36,841 nucleotides of DNA from Smittium culicis (lineage: Eukaryota > Kickxellomycota > Harpellomycetes > Harpellales > Legeriomycetaceae), in contig LSSN01002125.1 in NCBI GenBank assembly GCA_001970855.1, forward strand, positions 1-36,841. The letters run 5' to 3'. Each line of letters opens with the position of its first letter. The first letter of the stretch is position 1. The notes below the pieces were generated by a model. That model was not told where the DNA came from, did not search any database, and worked only from the letters and a program-made list of their open reading frames with translations. Of the stretch, positions 19,643-31,900 are shown one piece after another. The position numbers were made by a program, and so were the translations under genes.

Positions 19643-22600
19643 TTATTTAACACTGACTTCACTGATTAAATCTTCTCCTAAATGAAGGATTTCGCACAAA
19701 ATAGCATCGATATTTACTTTAACGGAGTCCTTCGATTTTGTTGGCATAATATTCAACCCCAAATTGGCCTTCAATTTGGATGTCTCTGAATTTATCTTAT
19801 GAACAAGCGGTGTCCAAAGTCCATAAATAACGTTTCCTCCGTATATATCCCTAAAGAAAACTGCGCTTTTATTGTAAATAAGCTCCAACTCGCTTTTTAG
19901 CTTTGACGCTGGGTCAAATGCTATCATTTTAGGGAGGCCAAATGGATTAGGCCTAGTATGTTTGCTTGCTATTTGTAGGATATCTACTGATTTTTTCCCA
20001 TCATAGTCATCTCCTTCAGTAGCTCCTCCAATGGCTAATTCTATGTTCTTATACCCACCCAAATCATCCTCTTTTCCAATGTCGCCCTTATTCGTTAGAT
20101 TAAGGTCATCAATCTTGTTTTTTGATTTTGTGAAATCAGAGGCACGCAAGTAGCGATCTGGCTCTTGTTTAAACGCTAGTGGCGATATGGCTTGGAATGA
20201 GCGTGTACAAAATTCTGGATCCAGCACCAATTTGAAGTCAAATTTATCTGCTGGACTAGAGAATATTTTTCCGGCTAAGTTAGTGTTTCCAGTTCCAGCG
20301 AGATCCTCGAGCGTACTTAATGAAGCAGTAGCTAGTTTTTTAAGTTGATTAGTTACTAATGCAGATATGTGACCAAACCATTCGCAATTCTGATTCTTAG
20401 GAGACATTACATACATTCCTCCGAAAGTCTTAGACTTTTTGCAGTTGTTAAAGTGCTCATTAGCAACTGACCAGTCAACAGAAGTATCTTCGCTTGGTAT
20501 AATATCGTCGTCATCTAGATCAAGGCTCATGTTAACCAATAATGGGAATTCGTTAAATTTGTATTTTGCTAGAAGCTCTAACACTCTAATAAATGCAGAT
20601 GTAACAGAATTTGGGCTATTCAAATAAACCTTAAAGTCATAAGATTTATTAGAAAAGACCGATGCGACTATCAGCTCTGCAATCTCTTCAGGAACACCAT
20701 GTACTCCATGTGATGATATGTACCCTTCTCCTGATTCAAGAAGCAAAAAGTGGCAAGATAACCAACGTTTAAACAATCTGCAAGTTGTAGCAAACGTAGG
20801 ATAATGAGTTTTGGAAAAGCTGTCTACTTCATAATGGTGCTTTGCTCTCCATTCATAAACTCGATTCCAGTGTCTAAGCTGTCTGGTTAAAGTTGCTACT
20901 TTTGCCTTCTTTGAAGTGATGTCCTTACCCATTGGTGTTGATGCTTTAAATTGCTTGAGCATACGATCGTAGAAAAATTTTTCTCGATCTAGCTTCAAGT
21001 AAACTCTGTAGATAAATCCTGTGTAGCTACTGTCGACGATTTCAAGTACTAAATCTTGCTCATGTGTAAGAAGGTCTCCTGAACTTTCCGAGATACCGTC
21101 ATTACCTATGGTTAGTGGACTAACTCCATCAACTAGAATAAAATTATTAGATTCTGAGTCTGAATGCCCATAGTTTCTACAAACAATGTTAAATGATGCT
21201 CCAGAGTTGCTTGAACAGTATACTTCTCCAAGCTTTTGCAAAAATGCTGTTTTAACTTTTTGAAGAGCTAATATTTCGTCAGGCCATTTAGTGGAGGTCT
21301 CAAATTCCAAAATAGTATCAATAGCGTATAAATAAGTATCGTCGTTGTCGTAAGTTTGTTTAGGAACAGTTACAGATGTACCCCTTAAAAATGGAGAAGT
21401 AGTACGGATAGAAGAAATTTGCAATGGCAAATTGTCGCCCAAATTTATAACCTTTTTGGTCCATTCAATGAAGTATTTTTGGGTGGTTTCAAAGTCTAAA
21501 AATGGTTTGGGAATTTGTTGATAAATATCAGCACTACTAGATTTTTTGACACATTTAGCTTCATCAATTGTTTGTAAGAATCTGGGTAAATCTGTGCTAA
21601 GTGATGACGCTTTGCCACCAAAGTGCTTACCAAGAGCTTTTAAAACGTTTAAACTCTCAATTGATTTACTGTTGCATTTAAGAGCTAAAAGGTCAGAGTT
21701 GGCAAGGGATTTATCAGGAAAACCGAGCTTAAAGTGCCTCATTAGCAAAAATGAAATCATTTTAGGAACAATACCACTTCTCTCAAAGGGGCTTGAGTCA
21801 CTAGACCCCCAAACTGTTGATAGTCTTATTGATCCATCCTTAAACCTACGAAGTTCTGATTTTTCACCCCACAAATTTTCAAAACTTTCAGATTCAAGAA
21901 TAGAAGATTGTGAGTTATTTGAAGCTGCTGGTGGTTGTGGGCCCAAAGTGACAAGTTTTGATGCTTCAGATTTATTCACGATAATGCCCACCAAAAATGT
22001 TATTTTTTTGTTGATTAAATTAGGCTTGATATTTGAGGAGCTTGGGGGTTTGGACAAGTGGCTTATTAGCTCACTTTGTCTAGCTTCAATCAAAAGTGCA
22101 CGATTACCAAGACCTTGTGAAAGTATAGAAACGATTTGATTCTGTAAGTAAGAAACTATATTGGCTTCATCTAACATTTTCCAATTAAGTGAAGATTCAT
22201 CGCTATCGATAAAGTTGTGATATAGTTGTTGGTCCAGCTGATATAAAGAAGAATCGAACTCCAGTTTATACAAGTGATCATAAACACATAATGGATTATC
22301 GACGTAATCAATAAAAACTGAGAAGAACCCTTTCTCTTCGTCGGCATCCAAAGTCGAAAGGGTATTTGCAGCTTCGATTTGAAGTCTCTTCAATTCCCAT
22401 GGGCGAACTCTTGACATCAAATTTAGGTGGCCTGAGGGGTCAACAAAGGTATGATCAAAGTTGTTCGTAAATTCAGCTAGCGAAAATTTTTCTGATAATG
22501 CAGACTCTTTTTGTGAATTTCTAAATTCAAGAGCAGACTTTGATTCGGATATCAAATCATTGCTAATAAATGAAAGTAGACTTTTGAACATTTGGAATGA

Positions 22601-24043
22601 GCTTAGCCCTGTAGACAAAACGGGAGTTTTTTTGGAATTTTGACCTCGGTTACCGCAAATGAGCCAGGCTAAAATCATGGTTATTAAGAACCCATTAACT
22701 ACTCCATCGCGTTCAACTTCACCAGATTTAAGCGAAGGGTTGGTAACACGCTTACCAAATCCGCGTTGGCTAATCCAAACTTTAGATAATATAACAGCAT
22801 CTTTAAATCCGGGACTTTGCTTGCATAAGTTATGTAAAAAGCTCATATGAGAAAAATACTGAATCTCTGAGATCAAGGCAGAGTTGTAGTTTGGTGTGGG
22901 TGGGTTTACTGAAGCAGATTCTGAGTCATCAGTTGTAGAGGAGTCTTTCTTTGGTAACCAGGCATTTTTAATATAATTTAATCTGACATGGTTTCTGCAT
23001 GGACTTAGTTTATCCCTAGAAAAGGTCTCGGGGGAAATACATGGGATTAGTCTAAAGCAAAAGCTATTAGACGAAGATTTTTCAGTTTTATTTCCTGAAA
23101 TTTTTTTATTGTAGCAAACAATAACTGGAAGACGCTCGTCACCTCTTAAGTAGTCATAATCAAATTCTAAGGTGCTTGTGAGTTCTTCATTGTCATTCAA
23201 AGCAGACAAGAGGCATCCGATGTAGTAGCTTCGTTTATAGAAATATCTGTAGTTTAAATAGTCTTTTTCTGTAAACAAATCAGTTGGCATTTGAATTGCA
23301 ATGTCGACATTAAATCCAAATCTTGACCTTGTAGCTAAGCCTAAAGCGTAAGAGCCAACAACAGCTATTTTCAAAGGTGGCTTATATTTGACTAAAAAAT
23401 GGGTCGTATCCAGTGCAGGTTTCAGGAATGGGGCTTTGTACTGAGTAGAAATCTTGCTGGAGGCTGATTTAGATTTGGTATAGAGATTCTGGATAGCTTG
23501 TTTCAAAGGAAGTTCGGGAACTTCAGGTGTATTCTCAATGAAATTTACAAGCCTTTTCATTACTGCTTCTAGATCTTTGGTCTTTGAACTTTGTGGAGTT
23601 ATTCTTGTTTCGTTTAATAATTCTTCTATCTAATAACAGGGAGATAAGGTTTAAAAATAGGTATTAAATCAAGTTTAAGTAGATTCTATACAAATTACCT
23701 CTAGTTTAATCAAATTAGATCTGAAAATTTTAGGAGTGACAGACAACTCTCTTAGCTCATCAGCTGTGGGGGCCTTTTCGCTGTGAACTTTTTTATTCTT
23801 TTTTACTTCATCTTCGGATTCGTCCTCACTTGATTCTAGCCCTTCACCCTCTGAAGTATCATTATCACTAGATCCGTCGAATGATTCAGCATCATCATCA
23901 GAGATGGCTGCATCTACAAGTTCGGTACTCTCAGTGTGAGTTGATTTACTTTTAGTTCCTTTGGATTTTATATTTTTGGCGGTTATTGATTTTCCGGAAT
24001 CATTATCATTGTGGTCGATTTTTCTTTTTAAATTTTTAACCAT
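19643..24043 (-). CDS. UTP22: Utp22/Nrap (NOL6) ribosome-biogenesis factor
   Basis: U3-associated protein of the SSU processome (UTP-C, with Rrp7 in yeast), needed for 18S pre-rRNA processing in the nucleolus. Two exons: 24043-23699 and 23629-19643. The 69-base intron (donor GTAATT, acceptor TTATTAG) keeps phase 0 and gives about 1443 residues, larger than yeast (1237) or human (about 1146). Residues 1-100 are Lys-rich, then acidic (DDDAESFDGSSDND, EDESEDE), as in many nucleolar proteins. Nrap domain 1 starts near residue 205 with IAVVGSYALGLATRS and FNVDIAIQMP, then LFTEKDYLNYRYFYKRSYY, the strongest family signature. This is a nucleotidyltransferase-like fold with only part of the Asp pair, hence presumably inactive. 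The C-terminal domain shows PKMIAFDP, SAVFFRDIYGGNVIYGLW and then the stop. The ATG at 23560 is internal; in-frame codons precede it back to the acceptor. Confidence 0.95.
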
Positions 24044-25950
24044 CTTTTAATATTTTTCTTTAATTTACCAATAAGAACAATAATTAAATATAAAAATATT
24101 GATGCTTATTAAACGTTCTTTGTGCAGAGCTAAAAATTAATAGACTGGATGAGTGTAGATAATTGTGAGAATATAAAGAATAATTATTTCGAATGGTAAA
24201 GGTATTGGGTCTTATGGTAAAGAAATAGTCTCTAAGTGACTTTAAATGAATTTAAAATAAACGTCTATGGACTTTAATTTAAAGTTGCAATTAAAAAAAA
24301 AATAAATAATACCAAAAAAATAGATGAATAATTTCTCTTAAAAAAAAATTTTTTTTGAAAATTTGCTACAAAAAAACAAATTGATCTAGCGAATAATTAC
24401 AGGTTATTTTGAATGTTATAAATCTATTGGATAAGTATTTATATAGTTAGATAATAAGAGAAATAGTAGTTCAGTTTATAACTTATACCTAAAGCTCCTA
24501 AGCAGGGGGCTCTGGTTGATATTTTACAGCAAGTACAAGCTTTTATCCAAAGAGTAAACGGAAATATAGAATATATATTGCCATCTTACTTTATAAAAAA
24601 CCATTTAAGGCTATATATACTAATAAAAATCAAAAGCCAGTTCGATAAGACGCGAGTTTTTTAATTTTAATTTTTTAATTAGTAGAGGAACCAGGCTACA
24701 AAAACTGGTAAATATTTGATGTAGAAAGTTAATCACTTGGTTAGATATTTTGTAAAATTTTATTCTTCCTCAGCAGTACATTGTCAGCAAAATTTTTTTT
24801 GCATTATGTATAATTTAATTTACGTCTTGGTTATTTATAAAATTGTGTATTAAATGATAATTAATAATATCGAATAATTACTTAATGGTAATTTTAGCTT
24901 CAGCACTTGGAATCAAGCGAAAATATTGTATTTAACAAAAGTAAATGAATATACCTTAAACTATAATATATATAAATTCAAAATCCATCCCAAAATTCAA
25001 GATATAGCTTCTATAATTATATACAAACTCAATAGACGTATATACGAATATAAATTGTTTATAAAGAAATTAATACACTACTTCAATAACAAGTTGTTTT
25101 TTTTTCAGAATTAATCTTGTCTTGAGTTAATAATCATATTTTATATCTTCATAAATGGTACTTAAGACAGCGATTCTGTTGAAATATATCTAATAATTGA
25201 TGGAGATTGAGTGTCAATGTAAATTTATTTATTAATTGTGTTTGAAATCAATTAGGAAAAAGTTCAAATTTATTTTTATTTATTTCATATAGAGTTATTG
25301 ATTTAATCTAAAGTTTGTGAGTTGCCGAGGAGCAAACAGACCAAAGGCGAATTGGTTGAAATTTAATAGCTTTACTAAAACTACTTTTTTTAAATTTTTT
25401 GTATATAGTATATATAAATTTTCCGATTAAAAGAATAAAATAGCAAAAAATAAGGGACAGGTATATTAATTGCTCGGCAATAGTTATTTAATCAAAGATA
25501 AAGACTATGGGCATTTTTAATGAAGCATTTTATTTATACTGAGTCTTTCACATACTCAGGAATGACCGCTATCAATTTTTTTAAATTTTGAACTTGATAG
25601 AATCTTATAAAGCTGCAATAAGACCTAATATGGGGTGTTATAATTCAATTTATATCACGGAATTTTTTAGCTTCAAAAATAAAAGATTTAAATTGTACCA
25701 CATACAAACGTTTTGTTATATTTAAGAGTATTGCTTATAGTCTAAGCAATAAACTCTTTAACAAAAAAAATTAAAAATTAACATTTGAAAAATAAAATAA
25801 TCAAGAAAACTGCGAGTTTTTTTATTTTGGTTGTTACAAAAATATTTAGATTTTAAAATATTTACAAAAAGTAAATCTAAATTTGGTTATAAACAATATA
25901 AAAAAAAACTTTAGTTAAGCTTTAAAAAAAAAAAAAGGCACACGCAAATA
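24044..25950. other. intergenic region with one small open frame
   Basis: About 1.9 kb between the Utp22 start and the TSC2 stop. Mostly AT-rich. A plus-strand frame without ATG at 24482-24664 reads PKAPKQGALVDILQQVQAFI and continues about 40 more codons to a stop. Its composition is more protein-like than its surroundings, but no neighbour exon or family was recognised. The 62-codon frame at 24926-25114 is Lys/Ile/Tyr-rich and probably chance. The last 200 bases before the TSC2 stop are A-rich, consistent with a 3' untranslated region on the minus strand. Confidence 0.45.
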
Positions 25951-28900
25951 CTACCAGTTGTTTCTTGATCCAATATTGGAAACAATAGACTCAAGAATTT
26001 TGGATGCAGTGATGTCTGGATCAAAAATGTTAATACCTGATAAACATGATTTATCTATTTGGCTTATGTAAGACTGGTTTGAAATACCATCTTTACATAT
26101 TTCAAACTGAGTTTCATGTACTTGGTCGTCAGTGAACTCGATTCTATCGCTGTTAATAAAGTTGTATGAACTGTAATCTGTTTTTTGAATTGGTTTTGGC
26201 AAGTTTAAGTCTTCGCTAGGAGTAGGTTTATGCCGAGATTTATTCTGAGAATTTACTAAGCCCGTGTCATTGGGTTTAATCATACTTTCGTCCATTAACT
26301 TTGAAAACATACATAAATCAATGACTCCAGGTTTAAGTTTATCAGAAGATTCTTCGTTATGGGGTGAAATGATTAGCGGCTCTAATTTACTTTTATCAGA
26401 TGTTTTTCTTGTTATGCGATTTGTTAATATATCAGCGTCGAAACATGGCTCAACATTATTTGCTTGTAAATTGACTTCAGTAGCCATTGAGTTGATGTTA
26501 GTCAAATTTTGAGCTATGTTAGTAGTAGTTTGTATATTTTCCGAAGTATCAGGGCTTTTAAAAGTGAATACACTCGAAGGGTTATCAATAATAGGCGTTA
26601 TCGCGCTTTTGTTTTTCATCGAGTCAATTTTAATCAAATTGGGAGAAAATGTAAATGGTGAGTCTGTTTTACGAGGAGAATTACTGGCGCTTGAGAAAAG
26701 TGAGGCTCGTGTAGGTTTGTTGAGTGGAGGCCTGTTATGCAAACCTCGTTTATCTTCAAGATTCATATTTGGAGAATCGATAAACGCTTCTATAGGGATA
26801 ATACTTTTTCCCATACTTGATGAAAAGGGATATTGATTATTCAAGTTTCCAGAGGATAAAGGACTATTCTGTGATTCAAGAGCAGTGGAAATCGGATGGA
26901 AACTTGTATCTCTTAATAAGGAAGGCGAAGGTATTTCATTTTCTGTTGCGCTAGGACTAGTTTCAGTTTTTACAAACGCAGCATCTCTTAGTCTTCTAAT
27001 TCCACGAAGCCTTTGTCGCCAAGTGCTGACATACTCGCGAGCAGCATGTTTTTTAATTGCTAGATAAACTTGCACAAATATGTTTGCGTGAATTGCTGCG
27101 ATTCTCACAAGTCCTGGAAGCGCGCTCAAAGTAACAAGCTTGGGATACATTGCAGGCCCAATAGGAGGCAATTCGTCACTAATCTGTGTTCTAACATAAT
27201 ATAGTCTTTCGCCACGTACAATTGGTTTCTTACTATCATCAAATTCATCAATAAGGTCAGGGCTTTTAGAAGAAATGTCACCAGGGGTGACAATTATTTG
27301 TACAAAATTAAACTGGGACGCTAATGTGTTGAGGCTATATTCGTCTCCAGATTCATTAAAAACAATATGTACAAAGTCGTTACCAATGTGAGCTTTTTTT
27401 AAATGCTGAGTTACTGAACCTGATTCTTTGTTGTCATGAGTTGGCATCATTGTAGCGACATGGAAGAATATATTAGAGATGCAGTCATTCCACTGAATAC
27501 CAAATCTGCCATCAGTGTCTGCACCAGTTGTGTCTAGACCGCCACTGTAACCAGTTACTTGACTTAGTCTAACTACTTTTCCTAGTCCTCGCAAAAAAGC
27601 CCAATAAGCGGATGAACCATGAGTGTTCGACAATATTTCATTTTCGCCTGTTTGTTTAGGACCTGCGTAAATGACACCAATTTTATGTGTGTCTATAGTG
27701 GGACTAATACGCATAACGCTTAACGCACGTTGTGTTCTTGGGTTGTTTGGGATAAAAGTTGGATGATCTATACCAACTAGTCGAGGGAACAAGCTTATTA
27801 GCTCGTCAACAAAAGATTTCTGTGAAGACACAACGACTGGGAGATGTAAAAGCTTGTTCTTGACGTTAACTTGAACTGTTTTTCCATGCAGAACGGAATT
27901 TAGTGCGGAAATAGGAAGGTGCTCACTCACTGCCTTATTCGATAGATATGACTGACCTTCTTTATCATTACTTATTGCGATGTCAAAGAACGAATTGGGC
28001 GAATTCTTGTTTTCGCAAAAAATTTCTAAAGCCATTTTAGGAAGGTCAACAACTGTAGACGACATGCTACATGCTCTTTGAACGATTATTTGGGCTAGCC
28101 TACCGTTTTTTTGAGCTCTGATAGTTTTAATCCCGCATGATTGAATCCAAGAGTATTCAACAGTTTCATTTAAATCTTCTTCTGTAACCACCTCTTTACG
28201 ATCAAGAATATGGTCACTACGCATAAATAAGAATCTGAAAATTGCGTCAATACATACAATATTCATTTCGTTTAATTCTTGGCTGTAAGAATTACTGGAT
28301 AACAACCCTTGAAGAAGTGTGGCAAGGACGTTTAATTTTTTCTCTGATCTGAGACTTAAAAAAATAATATCAATTGTTTGGTAAGCCATTACTAAAACGT
28401 AATACTCTGTAGCTGGGTCGTTGGAGATTATTTCTTTACCAGAGATAAAGTTATATTCTAAACGGCTAGAGTCAACAGAGTCAGACTCTTTAGAGGTATT
28501 TGATCTGACTTTTTCAATATCTTTACTGCCTATACTTTTTCTTATTGAGTATGACCTTGGTGCGGATGGTCTTGTTGGAACATTAAGATTTTTTTGTGAA
28601 TTATAGTCCTTATCGAAATTGGGATTTAGAGAGGGGGATGAAGAGTTATAACTGGAGATGCTGTTTAATCTACTTTTTTGACTATAGTAAACTTTAATGT
28701 AATTAAGTGGGATCTGTAGCAATAGTTTCAGATCATTAATAACCAAGTTTGCGAGCATGTCGGGCTGTCGAGATATTGCAGAAATAAATTCTAATATGTG
28801 AACATTCATAGAATTAGCATTATGTGTCTGGACCAACCTTGTCAAAATTGCTGGTAACTGCTTTCTAAAAACAATGGGAATTTCCAGCATACAAATATTT

Positions 28901-31900
28901 AAAGCGTGAATGCAAGGCCTTGAAATTTTAAAGCTTCCTTTGCCCAAGCCAACCTGAAAAGAGTTAACTAGTCTATTCCTTAAACTTAGGTTAATAATTC
29001 TGCTGTATAAAATAGTTCTAGTGAGTAGTCTGTATCCTAGTATTGTTAATTCAATTCTAGTATCTGTGTCAAGTTTACTTTTCCAGTATTCTCTCACTCC
29101 AAACTTATCGCTATCTAGTGCGGGTGAGAGAAGGGTAATGAATTTTTGAATCTGAGCGGAACAAGTCCAAAATAAGTAGATATTACATAGTTGATCTTCC
29201 AGCCCTCTAGATACCTCTAAAACAACTTCATATGAGGGGTCTTGAAACAGTATAAATGTCATTTTTTCAAGGTAGTTTTGAACATCAAAGACACCCCATT
29301 TTTCACAAACAGTAAGAGTATCGAACTCTTGAGGACCTTCTTTAGTTTTTTGCTGGTTCAGTTCTTCAATTTCTTCGGTAAAGACAGGATTTCTTACCAT
29401 TGGTCGCCAATTGTTAATTGGGTTACTTTTTTCATTTTCCGAGTAATAAATTCTGTAATAGATGTCAGCTCTTAAGCTAAAAAGCGAAGAGATCAATATA
29501 CATCTAACTTTTGTATCAATATCAGAGTTGCAGGAAAGGTCCAGTATAGCATTAATGAGCTTTGAAGTAAGTTCTGGATTGGAGAAATCGTACTTATACG
29601 AAAGGTCATTTAGATAAAAATTGCTTTTTTTAAAAGTAGATGCCCTTTCCCCAGATAGCAGAACTTGCATAGCTCTAACTAGTGTGGTGCTAACGAGAGT
29701 TGCCTTGAATTTATTGTTTTCAACCAAAAATAATTCATCATCATCGCTGAGACTAACTGGGTCTTGTTTGATAAAGCTTTGAATATTGGGATTTGTTGAA
29801 ATTGAAGTATCTGATTGGTGAGTTGATAGAGGTATACTTTTTATTGTGATACCATTCACATCATTGATTTTAGGAAGCTCAGCAGCTGTATTTTGACCAT
29901 GTGGGTTATTTGAGGGACTTGGATTATCGACTTGCTCAGGGTCACTACTTCCTTTTCGAGATAAATATGGCTCGCTAGTAGTTGGAGGGGAAAAGTAGAT
30001 ATCGTAATTTGCTTTAGCTTGACTAACTACCGATTTTAAAACGTTTAAAATAGATTCATAGTCAGCACCTTTTCCTTCTTCAAGAGCTCTTTCAGAGATA
30101 GTAACAATGCTTTCAATTATTTGATGGTCAGTTTCAAAAGGTAGCCTTGATACTATTTTTGTGATTATTTTAGAATCGGATTCATCGGAGAAACTTTCAT
30201 AAGAAGACAGAACTCTAGTCTTAACTAAATCAATAGCCCCTCGTCTTATTTCCAGGCTTTTTTTTGTATTGAAAAAGAATAACTCGACTTTAGTGAACAA
30301 TATATTTTGCGATTCTACATTTCTGGTTGAGAAATGGCTGCTAGCGTCACTTAAATTTAATAGAGCAATAGCTAGCTCATCAGGGAAGGAATCAAACCTA
30401 ATGGAAACAAATAGAATTTTTGCAATATTATTTTTCATCCAATGAACGTCTTTGCAGCAGCCTTGTTCGTATGCCGAGTAAAGAGACTTGAGTATAGAGT
30501 AAAAATGTACTAGTATCTTAGAATGGGAATTTTTCGGCATACTATTTTCAGAGGCAGCGCTAATAAATTCTATTCCGCAAAAAACCAAGTCAATAACTAC
30601 TCCCCAGCTGGAAGGGCTGAGTTCGAGTGTCTGCCGTTTGAAGAGTAAGTTATCCAAGAATCTTAGTGTCAGATAGAGGGAATGATTAAAATCGATGGAT
30701 ATTTCGCTAGACGGGTGAATAGTAGATGAAGAATTTAATTCCAAGTAGCCTTTGTTAACTTGAAGGGCAGCAAGTAAAGTTGGTAAAAAAATACCTACAG
30801 TGGTGTCATAGCTAAGAAATTTAAAGACATCTTCAGCCATAGCAGAACATATGGAGTATACAGAACCTTGAATGATTGCCAACCTGATGATTCTATTTTC
30901 AGAGCCTAGTGATTGGGTTAGAGGTTTATTTTTTATGAATGTACCTATGTTTTCATTAGATTCGGGGTATTTTTTCATTACAATTCTCATTAGGCACTGT
31001 GCAACTTCTTGGATATAGCTTGATAGTATCATTTTATTGGCGATATTGCAAGAAATTTCGTGATATTCATCAATTGTGATTGAGTAACAAATAAGCTTAA
31101 CGACAACTTTTAAAGTTTCTAGTGGGATAGCACCGGAGTTAGCCACGGAATCAATCAAGTCAAATATTTGAGCTAAAAGAGAGTTTAGGTTTAGAGTGAA
31201 CAGTTCCTGGCCAGATAAAAGCATCTTTTGTGATTTGAGGCATAACTCTTCTAAAACTCGCGAAACACCATTGTCAGTTAATAAGGGGTAATTATACTTG
31301 ACTTGATAGTTCATGAGCAAGATACAGTTTTCCAAAACACTTTTGGCATCAGAGAACATTTTTTCTGGATTGAAGTTGTTTTCGTTTTCAATATTTAATT
31401 GATTATTGTTTTCTGTAAAAAAAATTTCAATTGAGGTACAAGTCCAATTAAAAAGAGTATCAAAGAGCTGCATATTTTTTTGAAGGATAATGAAGCCGTT
31501 GTTTGTAGACCAGGGTAGAATTTGAGCTGATGTCACAATTGAGTCCCAATCAGTTGGGGAAATTAGGATAAGAGTAATTTCAATTAGGTAGGATTCTTTA
31601 AAGGAATTTGAGATATTTTTGTAACATGAGCTTGAATTTTTAACAGAATTGTATATTGCAACAATTAGTTTATACAAAATGTTCATGATATCGGGATTTT
31701 TTGATGATAGGGGGCATAAATCATTTACTGAATCCCAAATTGAGCTAAGATTTTGGTAGATATCATCAGTGCTGATAATATCTATTACTCTTTGTATTGC
31801 GCCTATCCTACGCTCGATTGGGGCGTTTTGTAATGATAGGTCACCTACTTTTGCGACAATTTCTTGGGCGTTATTTACTAAGTCTATTTGAGGCATGTTT

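Noticed and set aside
21546..22139. 197-codon plus-strand frame
   Set aside because: Antisense to the Utp22 coding exon; no motif, and Utp22 is strongly supported.
23560..23562. ATG at 23560 as the Utp22 start
   Set aside because: In-frame codons continue back to an acceptor at 23630, and the acidic N-terminal exon joins in phase.
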